A stretch of DNA of 64,000 bases from Gnetum montanum (lineage: Eukaryota; Streptophyta; Gnetopsida; Gnetales; Gnetaceae), in the NCBI GenBank assembly GCA_015680685.1, contig MNCI01030106.1, positions 100,400 to 164,399 on the forward strand, given 5' to 3'. The notes beneath the pieces are model-generated. The model was not told where the DNA came from, ran no database searches, and saw nothing but the letters and a program-made list of their open reading frames with translations. Positions 1-11,339 of the stretch are shown here, piece by piece. Made by a program: the position numbers and the translations under genes. Each line of letters starts with the position of its first letter. Position 1 is the stretch's first letter.

Positions 1-575
1 GAATATTTTGTTCAAAATATTAGCGCAATCCTTGGTTGTGAATTTGCAGTTTAGTATTATGAGTTATGGATATTCTTGAAGAAGCAAGCCTCGTATATAA
101 TCTTGATTTTGAAGCCTTCTTGGAAAGTAAATTAAAATGTCAGGATATTTTCTTGAGTGAACCACCATCTTCTTCCACGAAAAACCAAACAAAATCAATC
201 AACTGCAGCATGAGGACTGGACTCAACAGATTTAACCTCCAAAATCAGCATAGTAAAGTGCAGAGGTGTATTAACTTAAGTGCCTAAGAGCTCAATATTT
301 GGCTTTCCCATACTCCAGCTCCTGATTTTATTTACAACATTATTATTATTATGATTCAAAATGGGGATGTCGAATCGTTCTATTTGTGCAATGGTATCAG
401 ACATACCGTATCACGAATCTGCCAGCATTCCCAAAAAGCCTGAAATTAATACAACAGCAACCTTGATCAGTAAAGATTTTGAAGGAACCAGAATACAGTG
501 CTTGGGTTCTGCATATGTTCCGTTTATGTAACGATTTTATAGATCTTACCAGTACCATTACCTGGCCTCTGTCTC
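1..575. other. No recognised gene; unassigned flank
   Basis: A 73-codon open frame lies at 66-287 on the plus strand, but its product resembles nothing I recognise and it has no supporting context. The rest is ordinary AT-rich DNA. It may be non-coding flank of the GC-rich block that begins near 576. Confidence 0.4.
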
Positions 576-1394
576 TTGGATGACTTCAAGAAATCACAAC
601 AAAATAATGATGACGACGTCTTGGCCTCTAGTCCGGTCGCCCCTGCTGTTGTCGTCGCTTCCGACGCCGTGGCACCACCGGCGGTGACTGAGCCGAGCGC
701 CAACGACAACGATGATGCTGCAACCAGTGAAGATGTGAAATTCAGTAAAGTTTCTATTCTGGATTTGGGCTGTGCGTTGGCAGAGGACAGAGGCACATCG
801 ACGGAGAATCAGCAGCACCAGCAGAGGAGTGGCAGCAGATCAACGGCAGCCGGTGGTTAGGGTTTGAAGGGTTTTTAGTCACAAGCAGAGCAGCAGCAGG
901 ACCTGGAAGAGGCCAATCAGACAATCATCCGAGCCGAATCCTCTGCCATTTCCGCGCGTGAGAAGGTTGAGGAGTACGAGGCTCTGCCAGGATCTGATGA
1001 GCGCGCTCAAGGAGAAGGACGCCGAGAACACCACGCGGGAGAAGGAGACCACTGTAAAGGAGCAACGTGAGGCAATGGAGAAACTGTGCAGAGTTGTGTC
1101 TTGTTATTCGTCATCGTCGGCGCGCAGGTATACGCAGTACGCGATTCTGGAGCTGAGGGCCGCAACGAAGAATTTCTCCGATGAGGGCAGAAGATGGCGG
1201 ATGCGCAGCGGCTGCAGGCGGCAGGGGTAGCAACAACGGACAACAACGCCAGGACCAGTGAAGGAGACACGAACGGGCGCGGCCACAGGACACACAACGC
1301 GCAGGCAGAGTTCCAGGGGAAGGCCCTCACCATCAAGCTTGAAGCATGGCTCACTCTGGATGCCGATGATACCCTCTATCTAAGGTTCTCCTGA
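576..1394 (+). pseudogene. Degenerate GC-rich coding block: Ala/Asp-rich start, coiled coil, kinase-like snippet
   Basis: This block is much richer in G+C and CpG than the rest of the window. One frame opens at 576 with an Ala/Val/Asp-rich low-complexity stretch, crosses two stops (near 858 and 879) and continues into an acidic helical segment (LEEANQTIIRAESSAISARE, VEEYEAL). A frameshift near 985 moves the same helix into another frame (DLMSALKEKDAENTTREKE), so the coding sense persists across the break. A later snippet, ELRAATKNFSDE at about 1150-1185, resembles the juxtamembrane start of plant receptor-like or U-box kinases, but no kinase domain follows. The next frame (1194-1394) ends in a stop and then leads into the PPR-like segment. 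I read this as the remains of one or more captured or broken host genes. The helix is visible; the kinase link is inference from about 12 residues. Function is unknown. Confidence 0.4.
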
Positions 1395-1650
1395 CACGAA
1401 TCGAGGAAGAACGCCTCTGATCAGTTGAATAAGGTTCTCGATACTTTTCCAGACTATTGGCAAATGGCCATCGATGTTTTCTACAAAATCAGCAAATTTG
1501 CATTGATAGTCAAATATTATGGAAGACTTGGGGATAAACATGACGCCATTTAATTTTTGAAAGCATGCAAGAGTGAAAGGAATAGAGCCAAATTCTTATA
1601 CGAACTTGGTTTTTGCTTATTCAATTGCAAGAAATATGCAAAGGGATGTG
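1395..1650 (+). pseudogene. Pentatricopeptide-repeat-like fragment, frameshifted
   Basis: In the frame of the preceding ORF, after its stop at 1392-1394, the translation reads FPDYWQMAIDVFYKISK and then LIVKYYGRLGDKHDAI, ending at a stop near 1552. Two further frames continue the same pattern: FESMQE just after the stop, and then GIEPNSYTN followed by a short helix up to about 1650. The order 'AYG..GD...A..FE.M...GIEPNSYTY' is typical of PPR repeats, the RNA-binding helical hairpins of plant organelle proteins. At least two indels and two stops break it, so it cannot encode a working protein. Only about two repeats are visible, so the family call is moderate. Confidence 0.4.
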
Positions 1651-1654
1651 GTTT

Positions 1655-2252
1655 AAAATTAAAATAGACATTTGGTTATTATCTCCTTTATTTTATGTGG
1701 AAGTTGTAACTTCCTAGCCTTAATCCATGATGTTTGTAACCACCAAGGCCACTTGTCAATTGCAACCTTTTTATTTATTTTGTGGTTGAAACCACCTAAA
1801 ATTGTTGTAACCTACCTAACTTGTTGGGCAAGTAACCTCCTAACTTGTTGGGCAAGAAATGTTCTAATTGGTGAGTCAAGTTACTTGAGAGAAAAGTTAG
1901 GTGAGATATTTTTGAAATTGTAACTACAAGGGCCACTTTTCAACTAGATGAAGACACTTGGAAACTACTTGAAGATACTTGGCCATGGAATAGGACACTT
2001 GTCCATTGTAGCTTTTTTGTCTCCATGGTGGTTAAAACCACCCAAGATATTTTGTAACTTACCTAACCACCTTTGAGCCCTATAAAAAGGCTTCAAGGGT
2101 CAAGGCAGAGACAAGACCACATCACATCAAGGAGCATCATCATCATACTTGGAAGATTTGTAAAGAAGATGATTGGCAAGATGATTTGCTAGAATAAAGA
2201 TTTCAGCCTCTTTGTCATGGTCTTGTGAGTTATGCATTTCATTTTTTGTTTT
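1655..2252 (+). repeat. LTR-like sequence with TATA box, cut by assembly gap
   Basis: This AT-rich, non-coding stretch has the style of a plant retrotransposon LTR. It carries short internal duplications (the phrase taacttgttgggcaag occurs twice at about 1818-1856) and a good TATA box, TATAAAAAGG, at 2081-2090, followed by a transcript-like leader. It runs straight into the run of Ns, so the other end and the element type cannot be seen. No partner LTR was recognised elsewhere in the window. An ordinary promoter region is the alternative. Confidence 0.4.
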
Positions 2253-3053
2253 NNNNNNNNNNNNNNNNNNNNNNNNNNNNNNNNNNNNNNNNNNNNNNNN
2301 NNNNNNNNNNNNNNNNNNNNNNNNNNNNNNNNNNNNNNNNNNNNNNNNNNNNNNNNNNNNNNNNNNNNNNNNNNNNNNNNNNNNNNNNNNNNNNNNNNNN
2401 NNNNNNNNNNNNNNNNNNNNNNNNNNNNNNNNNNNNNNNNNNNNNNNNNNNNNNNNNNNNNNNNNNNNNNNNNNNNNNNNNNNNNNNNNNNNNNNNNNNN
2501 NNNNNNNNNNNNNNNNNNNNNNNNNNNNNNNNNNNNNNNNNNNNNNNNNNNNNNNNNNNNNNNNNNNNNNNNNNNNNNNNNNNNNNNNNNNNNNNNNNNN
2601 NNNNNNNNNNNNNNNNNNNNNNNNNNNNNNNNNNNNNNNNNNNNNNNNNNNNNNNNNNNNNNNNNNNNNNNNNNNNNNNNNNNNNNNNNNNNNNNNNNNN
2701 NNNNNNNNNNNNNNNNNNNNNNNNNNNNNNNNNNNNNNNNNNNNNNNNNNNNNNNNNNNNNNNNNNNNNNNNNNNNNNNNNNNNNNNNNNNNNNNNNNNN
2801 NNNNNNNNNNNNNNNNNNNNNNNNNNNNNNNNNNNNNNNNNNNNNNNNNNNNNNNNNNNNNNNNNNNNNNNNNNNNNNNNNNNNNNNNNNNNNNNNNNNN
2901 NNNNNNNNNNNNNNNNNNNNNNNNNNNNNNNNNNNNNNNNNNNNNNNNNNNNNNNNNNNNNNNNNNNNNNNNNNNNNNNNNNNNNNNNNNNNNNNNNNNN
3001 NNNNNNNNNNNNNNNNNNNNNNNNNNNNNNNNNNNNNNNNNNNNNNNNNNNNN
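2253..3053. other. Assembly gap (801 Ns)
   Basis: Unknown bases only. All open frames spanning this interval are artefacts of the Ns. Confidence 0.99.
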
Positions 3054-3560
3054 ATCTGGGCCTTGGTGTTGCCAGAGACCAGCGGGCACCTAAATCCTGT
3101 TCGAGGACACTCGTTGGCGGTCGCGTCCCAAACGGTCGCCAACATTAACTATCAAAAAATTTGATGTTTATATGTTGTTAATGTTATTAACCCTTTGCGG
3201 AAGTTAGAAAAATTTCCAAAAATTTCCATTGATTTTTCATCAGAAACCTTAAGGTTTGTGGCCCCCACGATAAAGATCTTATCTTTGGTAAGTGCTGGAT
3301 CAAAAAATGGAGTGATTTGGATTATGAGCTCTAGAAGGTTTTGGGCTTTGAAAAATTGCAAAAACTCCCCATGTGTTATGAGCAATTTGCAAAAAATTCC
3401 TAAGTGCTAGGTAGTATATATAGTGTGTACGCACTGTGTTGATGAGGCCTTGTTGACAGGGCCTTGTCATCATGGTTGGCTACGTCAACAAGGCCTCATT
3501 GATGTATCCATTAACCACCATTGACTTCTATTGACTTTGGTCACACTTTCAAAATACAAG
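3054..3560 (-). repeat. LTR-like fragment with hairpin, possible left LTR remnant of element A
   Basis: After the gap lies non-coding DNA with a TATA-like stretch (tatatata) near 3415-3422. To its right is an inverted repeat whose arms are 3438-3457 and 3484-3503. The arms share the phrase gaggccttgttgac, which also appears in slightly changed form in the U3 part of the LTRs at 12.2 kb and elsewhere. Seen on the minus strand, the order is hairpin then TATA, as in the other LTRs of this family. I could not find clean LTR ends or a PPT here, so calling it the 3' LTR of element A is a guess. Confidence 0.3.
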
Positions 3561-5170
3561 AAATTTTTGGATCAAATGAAAGCTTAAAGAACTAGGAACA
3601 ATATGAAAACATGAGAAGAGGGTGTTGAAGCTCATAAATTTGGGAAAATGGAGAAAAATTAATTTAGTGGATAAATGAAATGAAAAATTAAGGAGCACTA
3701 AGTGATATGCTCAATGGAATATGTGAACAATAGGATTGTAGTGATGTCAAAGTTAAGGAACCTTAACTAATCAAGCTAAGAGCTATGCAAGTGGATCCTC
3801 CCCATAGTAGGCTTATGCCCCTTTTTTCCCTTGCATAACCTCAACTAAAGAGTTCATTGGCCCCATAGTTGATTAATGGTCATGAAAATTTAAGGACCAA
3901 CTTGAAAGAATCTACTCAAGAGTCCCAACACATTAGACTAAGACATAGAGCATAACATAAAACTTGGCAGTGAGGTGAGTTATGGTAGCATAGATGGATG
4001 ATAGAGAAGGTGGAGTGGAGTTCCAAATTAAGGTCATAAGAAGTCCCTTGTGCAACTTGTATTTAAAATAACCTAGGAAGATCCATCCTTAGTCTAGACC
4101 AAAACAAACCACTTTCAGTGACTTCGCATCATAACTCTAAGACCGATCCACTTACTTGAGACATAAGAGTGTGTCCACAAAACAACCACCATTCCACAAA
4201 GAAAGAAAAGAGAAGTAGACAATGAGAGAAAGCACCTTAGTTAGAGGGGACCTTTAGGCATAGGTGCATGTTGTTCAAGTCCCATAACCAGTGCTTGTAG
4301 GTCGTTTATTTGTCCAAGGGGTGTGCTTTAAATTCCCATTGTTTTTTTGAAATGGAAACTACACCATGCGAGGACTTATTCATGTAAAATGGGTGTGCTT
4401 TGAATTTCCATCATTTTTTTTGAATGAGAACCACACCATGCAACAACGTTATTTGACTTCTTGTTAGTGGTTGATGTGGAATGGTAAGAAGTTTGTGAAA
4501 AAACACACAAGCACTCAAGCAAGTAGAAGAGTACAAAGAGTATTGAGTATCCTTGAAGTCACACCCTTTACAAACCTTTGAATCCTTCCTAATTAAGAAA
4601 CTACCAAGGTCATTGATTGATTAAAAGTTTCTTTAATGAAAAGGGACCTCAAATTCTTAGAACAAGGAAAACTATAAAGTTCATTAGATGGGTGGATGAT
4701 GTGGATACATTGCCTATTCCATGAAAAATAAACCATAGCAAAGTCATCAAACATCAAAATTCAAAAATAGAAACCAAACGTTGATAATCACACATTAAGC
4801 ACAAACCATCATTAGTAAATAGCAACAGTGGCAATGTGTCCTATGGAAATAATGCAAATTTATTAGCAAAAATGAGAAAATATCATATTTAAATCAAACC
4901 AAACAAAGCAAAATATAGAAGAAAATGTAAAATAGTTAAGAAAGTTCAAACATACTATAGATGGTGTAAAATTAGAAAAATCAAGAATTTGTAAAATGAA
5001 TAATTTGTAAAGATAAAAAATGTGAAAAATAAAAAGTAGAAAAATTGAGAAGGCAATTTGATGGTTAGCATGGATGGCCATCTCGCCCACGATTGAGTTG
5101 GAATGAAGAAATATAAAAAATAGAACATGGTTGTACATCCATTGACATGGTAGTTGCACTAGCCTATCAT
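3560..5170 (-). mobile_element. Element A: long 3' non-coding region
   Basis: No long frame is conserved here. The stretch is clearly related to 25.9-27.3 kb in element D: both have the phrases 'tcctccccataGTAGGCT' (about 3794 and 26073), 'ccttagttagagg' (about 4232 and 26507) and 'aactacaccatgc' (about 4368 and 26707), in the same order and spacing. In both elements it lies between the end of pol and the 3' LTR. A long non-coding or env-like zone in this place is known for Athila elements. A tandem duplication of about 70 bases sits at 4319-4443. Confidence 0.6.
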
Positions 5171-5189
5171 GGTTCCTAGAAAGGCTTAA

Positions 5190-6250
5190 CTTATTGGAGG
5201 TTGACCAACTACTTTTTATTTAGGCATTCAAGCTTGTAGATCAACATGGCCCTATAGGGAAAATTTTGATCAATCATATAAGGTCCCCTCCACAATGTTT
5301 GGAATTTTGCTTTTAGGGTACATATGTGAGTTTCTAGTAGAGAACCTTATCTTCTAGTTGAAGTTTTACTTTCCTAATTCTAAGGTCATGACATTGCTTG
5401 CTGAATGCCTTGTTCACCTCATTTAGGGATAGGGCCACTAATCAATTTTCATCTAGCATGTTCAGGTTGATTAATATTTCTTTCTATGCTAGACATAGAT
5501 CAAGATTTGGATCATAGTTTATTGAGAGTGTACAGAGCTCAAATTGAATCTAGAGCACTGGAAGTTTCCCATATACTAACTCATAGTGAGAATAGCCAAT
5601 AAGAAGTTTCCAAGTTGAATGATAAGGCCAGAGAGCATCGTTAAGTTTTGTATTCCAATCCTGCCTATATTTGCTAATGGTTCGTGTTAGTATTTTTGTG
5701 ATATCCTAGTTGGTTATCTTTGCTTGACCATTAGCTTGGGCATGGTAAGGTGTTGTTAATTTATGTTCTACCCCAAAGCATTACCTTAACTTTCTAAAGG
5801 TGGCACCTGTGAAATAAGTTCCATTATCAAAAATTAGTGAATGTGGCACCCCAAACCTATTCACAATATTTTGTTATATAAATTTGGCAGTAGTGGATGA
5901 TGTACAATCAGTAATGGCTATTGCTTCTATCCATATTATGCAGTAGTCAACTACTACTATAATATATGTCTTTCTATTGGACATGGGTGTGATGGGACCC
6001 ATGAAGTCAATGCCCAATATATAGAAAGATGCTAGTGGTTGAATCCACTATTGAGGATCTTCCATGCAAGTGGTCATCCCCCTGTCTCATTGACAATGTT
6101 CACAAGAATTGATGAACTGGTGGGCCTCCCTAAAGATTGTAGGCTAATAGTATGTTGCCATCAAGATTTTTATGGCCATGTGTCTCCCTACATAGTGGCC
6201 TTCGCAAGGTCCTTCGTGAGCATCTTGGAGAACACGTAGTTGATCTTTGT
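5190..6250 (-). pseudogene. Element A: Ty3/gypsy integrase (Athila-like), broken
   Basis: Read on the minus strand, the segment starts with a zinc-binding tail (INSCEHCQ, about 6085-6120). It continues into an RNase H-fold integrase core: GIDFMGP holds the first catalytic Asp (about 6000), VVVDYCIIWIEAIA follows, and FDNGTYF holds the second Asp (about 5825). The third acidic residue is lost, since the expected NGQAE reads NGQAK (about 5725). The C-terminal region (about 5200-5370) matches the usual gypsy 'D.VL.....L....GK....W.GP......FP.GAVE' pattern in decayed form. Several in-frame stops are present. Integrase inserts the cDNA into host DNA; this copy is dead. It follows RNase H directly, the normal gypsy order. 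Confidence 0.85.
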
Positions 6251-6377
6251 TAGGGACACACCAATGATTGAAGCCAATGGCACACATCTTGTAAATGTGT
6301 CCATTGATTTCCATGAAGTATTTAGTTGCATGAAGAAACTATTGCTTTTTCCTAAAATCCAAGACTTATGGCATCTC

Positions 6378-6950
6378 TTAAGTGAGAAGATATGTGAGGA
6401 TGCCATTATACCATATTATTTTTATAGGTGTTTGTTCACTTATTGCTCCTGTAAAGAGGAGTTCATTTGGAAACTGATCTGAGAGCAGGCTCTCCTCCTC
6501 TTTATTATCCCATCTTGAGTGAGAGAGGTGGTCAATGACCACATTATTGGTCCCTTTTTGATCTACCATCATTAGATTGAATTCTTGCAAGATCACCAAC
6601 CATTGTATGATACAAGGGATCACTGTTGGCTTGTTCATGAGGAAGTGAATTACACTGTGGTCCATATGCATAAATACTTTGTAACCAAGCATATAGTGTC
6701 TAAAATTTTCTAGCACGTACACCACTACCATTAGTTCTTTCTCCATGATGGTGTAGTTTAACTGTGCTCCCACAATGCTTCGACTCACATAGTGGATGTA
6801 GTATAGATGTCTCTTATCATCCATCTATGTGAGCACTACTCCCAAAGCATAGTTACATGCATCTATCATAATATGGAAAGATTAGAAGAATCTAGTGCTT
6901 GTAGGATTGGTGTTTTTAGAAGTTTCTCCTTTAATTATTAGAATGTGTGT
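6378..6950 (-). pseudogene. Element A: Ty3/gypsy RNase H and RT connection domain
   Basis: The longest open part (6378-6824, 148 codons) reads YIHYVSRSIVGAQLNYTIME, then KELMVVVYVLENFRHYML, HMDHSVIHFL and finally IDHLSHS. These are the hallmark blocks of gypsy RNase H: 'YYVSR.L..AQ.NY...EKELLA', 'YTDH..L..L' and 'ADHLSR'. RNase H removes RNA from the RNA-DNA hybrid during reverse transcription. It continues at its N-terminal side into the RT region, with stops in between. Catalytic function is not expected. Confidence 0.88.
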
Positions 6951-7840
6951 TCACATTCCTTGGTCCAGATCAAAGATGCATATTTCTTCGTCAGCTCTAC
7001 CAATAGCTTTACAATCTTAGAGAAATTCCCTATAAATCACTAGTAGTAACCAATGTGTCCAAGGAATGACTGAACATCTTTAATGGCCTCTAGTTGATGT
7101 GTTATTCCTTGGATGAACCTTATTTTTCTAGGTCTATCTCAATCCATTTTTGTGAAATTTGATGCCCCAGCACAATGCCTTCTTGGACCATGAGCTGACT
7201 TTTTTGTCAATTGAGCCATAGTTTGTCTCTACACATGTTTTCAATACTTGCTCAAGTCAGTCCATGGATTGCTCAAAGGTAGCTTCATAGGTGGAAAATT
7301 CATCCATGAAGACTTCACCAGCACAACCAATCTACTATTGAAAGATACTAAGGACCAAGCGTTGAAAGGTTGTAGGGGCATTGCACAAACTGAATGACAT
7401 CTTACAATATGCAAAAGTGCCTAGGGACTCATGAGTGTTATCTTGATCTAATCTTTGGGCACAATTTGGATTTGGTTAGAGCCACTATAACCATCCAAGA
7501 AGCTAGAATAACATGCCTAGATATGGTGGTTAACACTTGATACACAAATGGTAAAGAAAAATGATCTTTAAACATTATCATATTCAATAGCTTGAAGTTG
7601 ATGCAAGCCTGTCATTTGCCTCCCTTCTTTGGTACAATTACAAGTGGGCTAACCTACTCACTATCTGTGATGGGATATATGAACCTTACCTTGAGGAGTT
7701 TCTATATTTCCTCCTTGATGATTTGCTTCAATTTTGGGTTTAGCTACATCTATGGTTGTCTTCTAGTCTTCATGGTTGGGTCGATGTAGATGTGATGTTG
7801 GCACATCCTTGGATTGATTCTTGTTAACTTTGGATATAAC
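6950..7840 (-). pseudogene. Element A: Ty3/gypsy reverse transcriptase, broken
   Basis: On the minus strand the blocks come in the right order. YPITDSE.VSPLVIVPKKGG is the N-terminal finger (about 7610-7690). FKDHFSLPF follows (about 7565). SLCNAPTTFQRLVLSIFQ is the palm motif (about 7320-7400). FMDE is in place of the catalytic [YF]xDD (about 7295). FLGHIGYY and FSKI are the thumb (about 7000-7060). Stops occur between and within blocks, and one of the two catalytic aspartates appears changed to Glu. The close match to 'MPFGLCNAP.TFQR' with 'FMDDFS' is typical of the Athila branch. It lies between protease and RNase H, with no sign of a second RNase H domain. Confidence 0.87.
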
Positions 7841-8094
7841 CAAGAAAAGGATATTGACCATTTGTTCATAGATTTCAAAAACTTTTGTTTTTGTTTTGGA
7901 GCAAGTTTGGCATTAATTATGACTGGTTTACTATTCTTTAAAAATTCATACTCCATATCAGTTGGTAAACTTTTTAGCTCTAAGGGCTCCTACTTGAAGT
8001 CATCAGGGATTTCTAGTTCTCCCCAACAAGTATCATCATCTTCATCAGAGAGTTGGGAATGAACTTTAATATTGTCCATGCCTTCAACATATGC

Positions 8095-8725
8095 TCATGT
8101 TAGGCTCTTAGTTGGCTCCATCCATATTATGTTTCTATTTGAATCAGCTATCAGCCACTGGGTGCTCTCCTGCTTTGTGGCTGTTGCATATAGACACCTT
8201 TGAATGTTAATTTCTTGTGCACATTGACTCCATGCCTTAATGTAGGTACTCTTGATTAAAAAAATCTTTTGCATGCAATTGCACCTATTATCATTATACT
8301 TGATGCATGGAATACACTTCTTCCCAATTTTGTCTAGCTCATTTTCTTTAGAGATTTCTAAAGATAGGTCCCTTATGCCCATTCTTATGTTAACCCTACT
8401 TAACCAAGCCCTTCCCATAGTGATGGAAAAGTCACTTTTGTAGTTGTTCACCTTGATCACTAGAAAATCAATAGGATAGGACCACTTACAAACTATGGTC
8501 ACAATGTCCTCTATTAATCCCAGAGGGATAGTAATCGATTAATATGCTAATTCTAGAAAAATGTTGTTCTTCTTGAAAGGTGGTAGGTTCCAAGCCTTGT
8601 ATATGTCATTAGAGATGAGATTAACTCCAGTATTAGAATCAAGAGGAGCCTTGCATGGCTTTTGTCTAGCGATCCATAGATAAATGAGTGGACTTCTAGG
8701 ATCAAATATTTTTGTAGGAAGATTG
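8095..8725 (-). pseudogene. Element A: retropepsin-like aspartic protease, broken
   Basis: The minus-strand translation carries a degenerate active-site region LDSNTGVNLIS (about 8610-8645), where D-S/T-G-A is expected. It is followed by SYPIDFLVIKV and then ITMGRAWLSRVN (about 8395-8480), the 'PVDF.V.......LGRPFL' block that closes gypsy proteases. The open part 8095-8502 continues into the linker that leads to RT. The protease cleaves Gag-Pol; this copy has a disturbed active site and stops. A matching linker region is recognisable in element D at about 27540-27850. Confidence 0.7.
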
Positions 8726-8769
8726 CTAGCTTTGATCCAATTAGAAATAGCATGATTTAGTATTACAGT

Positions 8770-11200
8770 GTAGATTCAAGGTGGTACTTGGTTTGAAGGG
8801 TACTTAAAGGTATTTGATGAAGATGATGAGGGTGCTGGAGATGCAAGGTGATTAGCTAGAATAGGTTGAGAGGGCTGTTGGGTCAGAAGAAAGGTATTTT
8901 TCTTAATCAATTTTGTAGACAACTTAGTTGAAAAATCGGTTGTGAGTGTACAGCCCTCATAGCATTTCATTGTTGTGATTATGGAGGAATCTCACCCTAC
9001 ATGGATGGAGCAGGAGGTAACTGGGTTAAAGGTGAAGGTGTATATGTAGAGGGATGTAGAGGATGACATGGATATAGATATGGTTTTTCCCCTTGAGTAG
9101 ATGGTGAATGTGTTCGATGGTACTCTGGAGGGTAATAGTGATGCTGAAATGATGCATGACTTGTAGAACTTCTAGGGGAGATGAACTACTAAACATAGTA
9201 CCCATATGGATCTGGTTTCCTATAAGGGTATTGTTGCCTTAGTGGTGGCATTCCCCATGATTGTGGTTGGTACCACTGTTGGTATTATTCATAGGGTTGT
9301 GGAGGAATTTCACTTGGGTAGTAAGCTTGTTACTATTGGTGGAACTACCTTAGATTTCCTTGAGGATAAGGTAATCATCTTGGAGCTTGCCTATGTTTTA
9401 GGCAAGGATTCAATGCATACACTCTAGATTCTTATAAGTGTGACACCATAAGGCAACATCCCTTTGGATGTTCATATTAATAGATGTCATATTTAGATTC
9501 ATCATCAAAGTTAGACTCCACAACTTCCTCTACTACAATAGCTTTGCCCTTACCTCTTTGGTAGGCACGTTCAGCTTCTTTTCACCTCTTGTGATTATGA
9601 TCATTATTTTTCTGTTTGGATTCTTCAACAATCTTCAAAGAGGTTTGAAAGTTTTCATCCAAAGATTCCCATAACTTGTCAACCTTGGCCAAAATATCAG
9701 AAACAAATTTTTGGATGAGCAAGCCTTTTTTGTTCACCACTTCATCAAGTGGTGATTCCTCCTCATCACAAACTTGAACCTCTTATTTTTTAATAGAAGG
9801 ATCCCTATTATACTCTTCAACACTTTTCCTTTTACATAGCTCACCTTATTATTTTGATACCTACTTGATTAACCTTTGGATTTGATGATGACAATCTTCT
9901 TTGGGTATACATCCCAAGGGTTCTTCTTGTTTCTACTTTGAGCCCATCTATGATGTGGTGAAGTTGTTCCATCTAAGAATAACCATGGCTAGTGCATCCA
10001 AGAGTTCATATGCTCCTTGTTTCTAGCCTTGGATTTTCCTTCTTAGATTAGACACTTTGGAGTACATCTAGTATTTATCATTGAATAACTCTAACATAAA
10101 ACTCCATCTACTGATGGATTCTAGCTCTAAGGATTGGTACCAACTTTTAGCTTCCTTGATGAGTATCATTGGAAAAAGCTTGAGATTTTGCAATTCATTC
10201 TCTATGTTTTGTAAGGCACAGGTATCATGAAAAGCTTGTAGATGTATTTGTAGATCAAAATTGTATCCCCCTTTAAATCTTGGAATATTTTTCATGTCTA
10301 GGTGCTTGATCTGACTATCCTTCATATGCCTAGTTGGGATTTTCACTACCTCCACAATGTTGAGCATACTTCAAGTTGCCAATAGAGGTTCAATATCATC
10401 ATTACCTTGATGACATTGATGATGGTTTCAGCCACCTCTTTGGTTTTGGTGGCCTTCATGTTCATTGTTATCTTGTTGATCATCTTCATCATAATTATTT
10501 GGATGGTAGCTTCCATGAGAACCATTAGGTGAAGAGGAATGTTTGGAATTAGATGAAGAGGATGAAGAGGAAGGTGAACTTCCATTGCCATCACAGTGTC
10601 CACCACCACTCTTACACTTATTACAATCACCATCCTTAGATCCCTTACTATTGTGATGCTTACTCAAGTCCATACCTTGGCTGTCACTTCTTTCTAAATC
10701 TATTTTATGGATAGTGGATTGCAAGTTCAGGTTCACACCCTTGCCATTTGTAACAGGGGGTGGAGAGTCTTCATGTTGAGAACCTTTAGTAGGAGGATCC
10801 TCAATGTCATCTTGATTTAGTAGGAATAAGGGATTAGTGTCATGTTTCCCCTTTGTAGCTTCATGGAGTTTCTCCTAACATTGATCCTATTTGCATTGTG
10901 TTTTAGTGGGATAGTAATTTTGAGTGTCATATCCATCAACATTGTATTCTTTGTGAAGATCTACTATGCCTAACTTCTTAAGGGTTTTGAATAGAATCAT
11001 TAGCACAAATTAATCGAGTGGCAAGATGACGTTGCCCTCCATATTATGCCATCATAGCTATTCATCCAGATGTAGGATGAAGGTGAAGTTTAGCAGAAAC
11101 TCATTTGGATGAGTGTATACCATCTTGCATTCTTGTGAGACTAGTGGTCTGGTATCTTCGCTCTTGTGAGAAGAAGAAGACATTTTGCAAAACAAGATAA
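8770..11200 (-). pseudogene. Element A: gag region
   Basis: The core Gag domain lies at about 9990-10370 (minus strand): IPTRHMKDSQIKHLDM, then LQAFHDTCALQNIENE, EAKSWYQSLE and FMLELFNDKY. The same blocks occur in element D (28998-29440) and in the young element at 63.5-63.9 kb, which proves common descent. The N-terminal side (10428-10740) is a Ser/His/Asn-rich low-complexity segment. The C-terminal side (about 8990-9440) is rich in Pro, Tyr and Gln, a linker seen in Gag of this group. Gag forms the virus-like particle and packages the RNA. Stops are scattered throughout. Confidence 0.8.
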
Positions 11201-11319
11201 AGTTATGACTATGCTTTTATAATTCTATGTATAGTGGTAATGATATTAACCTTGAGGTTCAGACAATGATATTAATGGTATTCACCTAAACCTAAATAGC
11301 ACATGTTCCACAAAACAAA

Positions 11320-11339
11320 GTCCCCAAAAACGGTGTCAA
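11320..11339 (-). other. Element A: primer binding site, tRNA-Asp type, decayed
   Basis: On the minus strand the bases next to the LTR read TTGACACCGTTTTTGGGGAC. The intact form for plant tRNA-Asp is TGGCGCCGTTGCCGGGGA. All differences are C-to-T or G-to-A transitions, as expected from decay of methylated cytosines. Confidence 0.8.

Noticed and set aside
66-287. 73-codon frame near the window start as a gene
   Set aside because: No recognised motif, context or second copy supports it.
524-796. Minus-strand frames opposite the GC-rich block (also 594-818 and 1007-1354)
   Set aside because: They are antisense shadows of the plus-strand coding block, which alone shows consistent helical blocks.
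2127-3164. Open frames of about 300 codons across the N run
   Set aside because: They exist only because Ns contain no stop codons.
9206-9427. Plus-strand frames in 9.2-9.7 kb with hydrophobic translation
   Set aside because: They are antisense to the Pro/Tyr/Gln-rich linker of Gag in element A.
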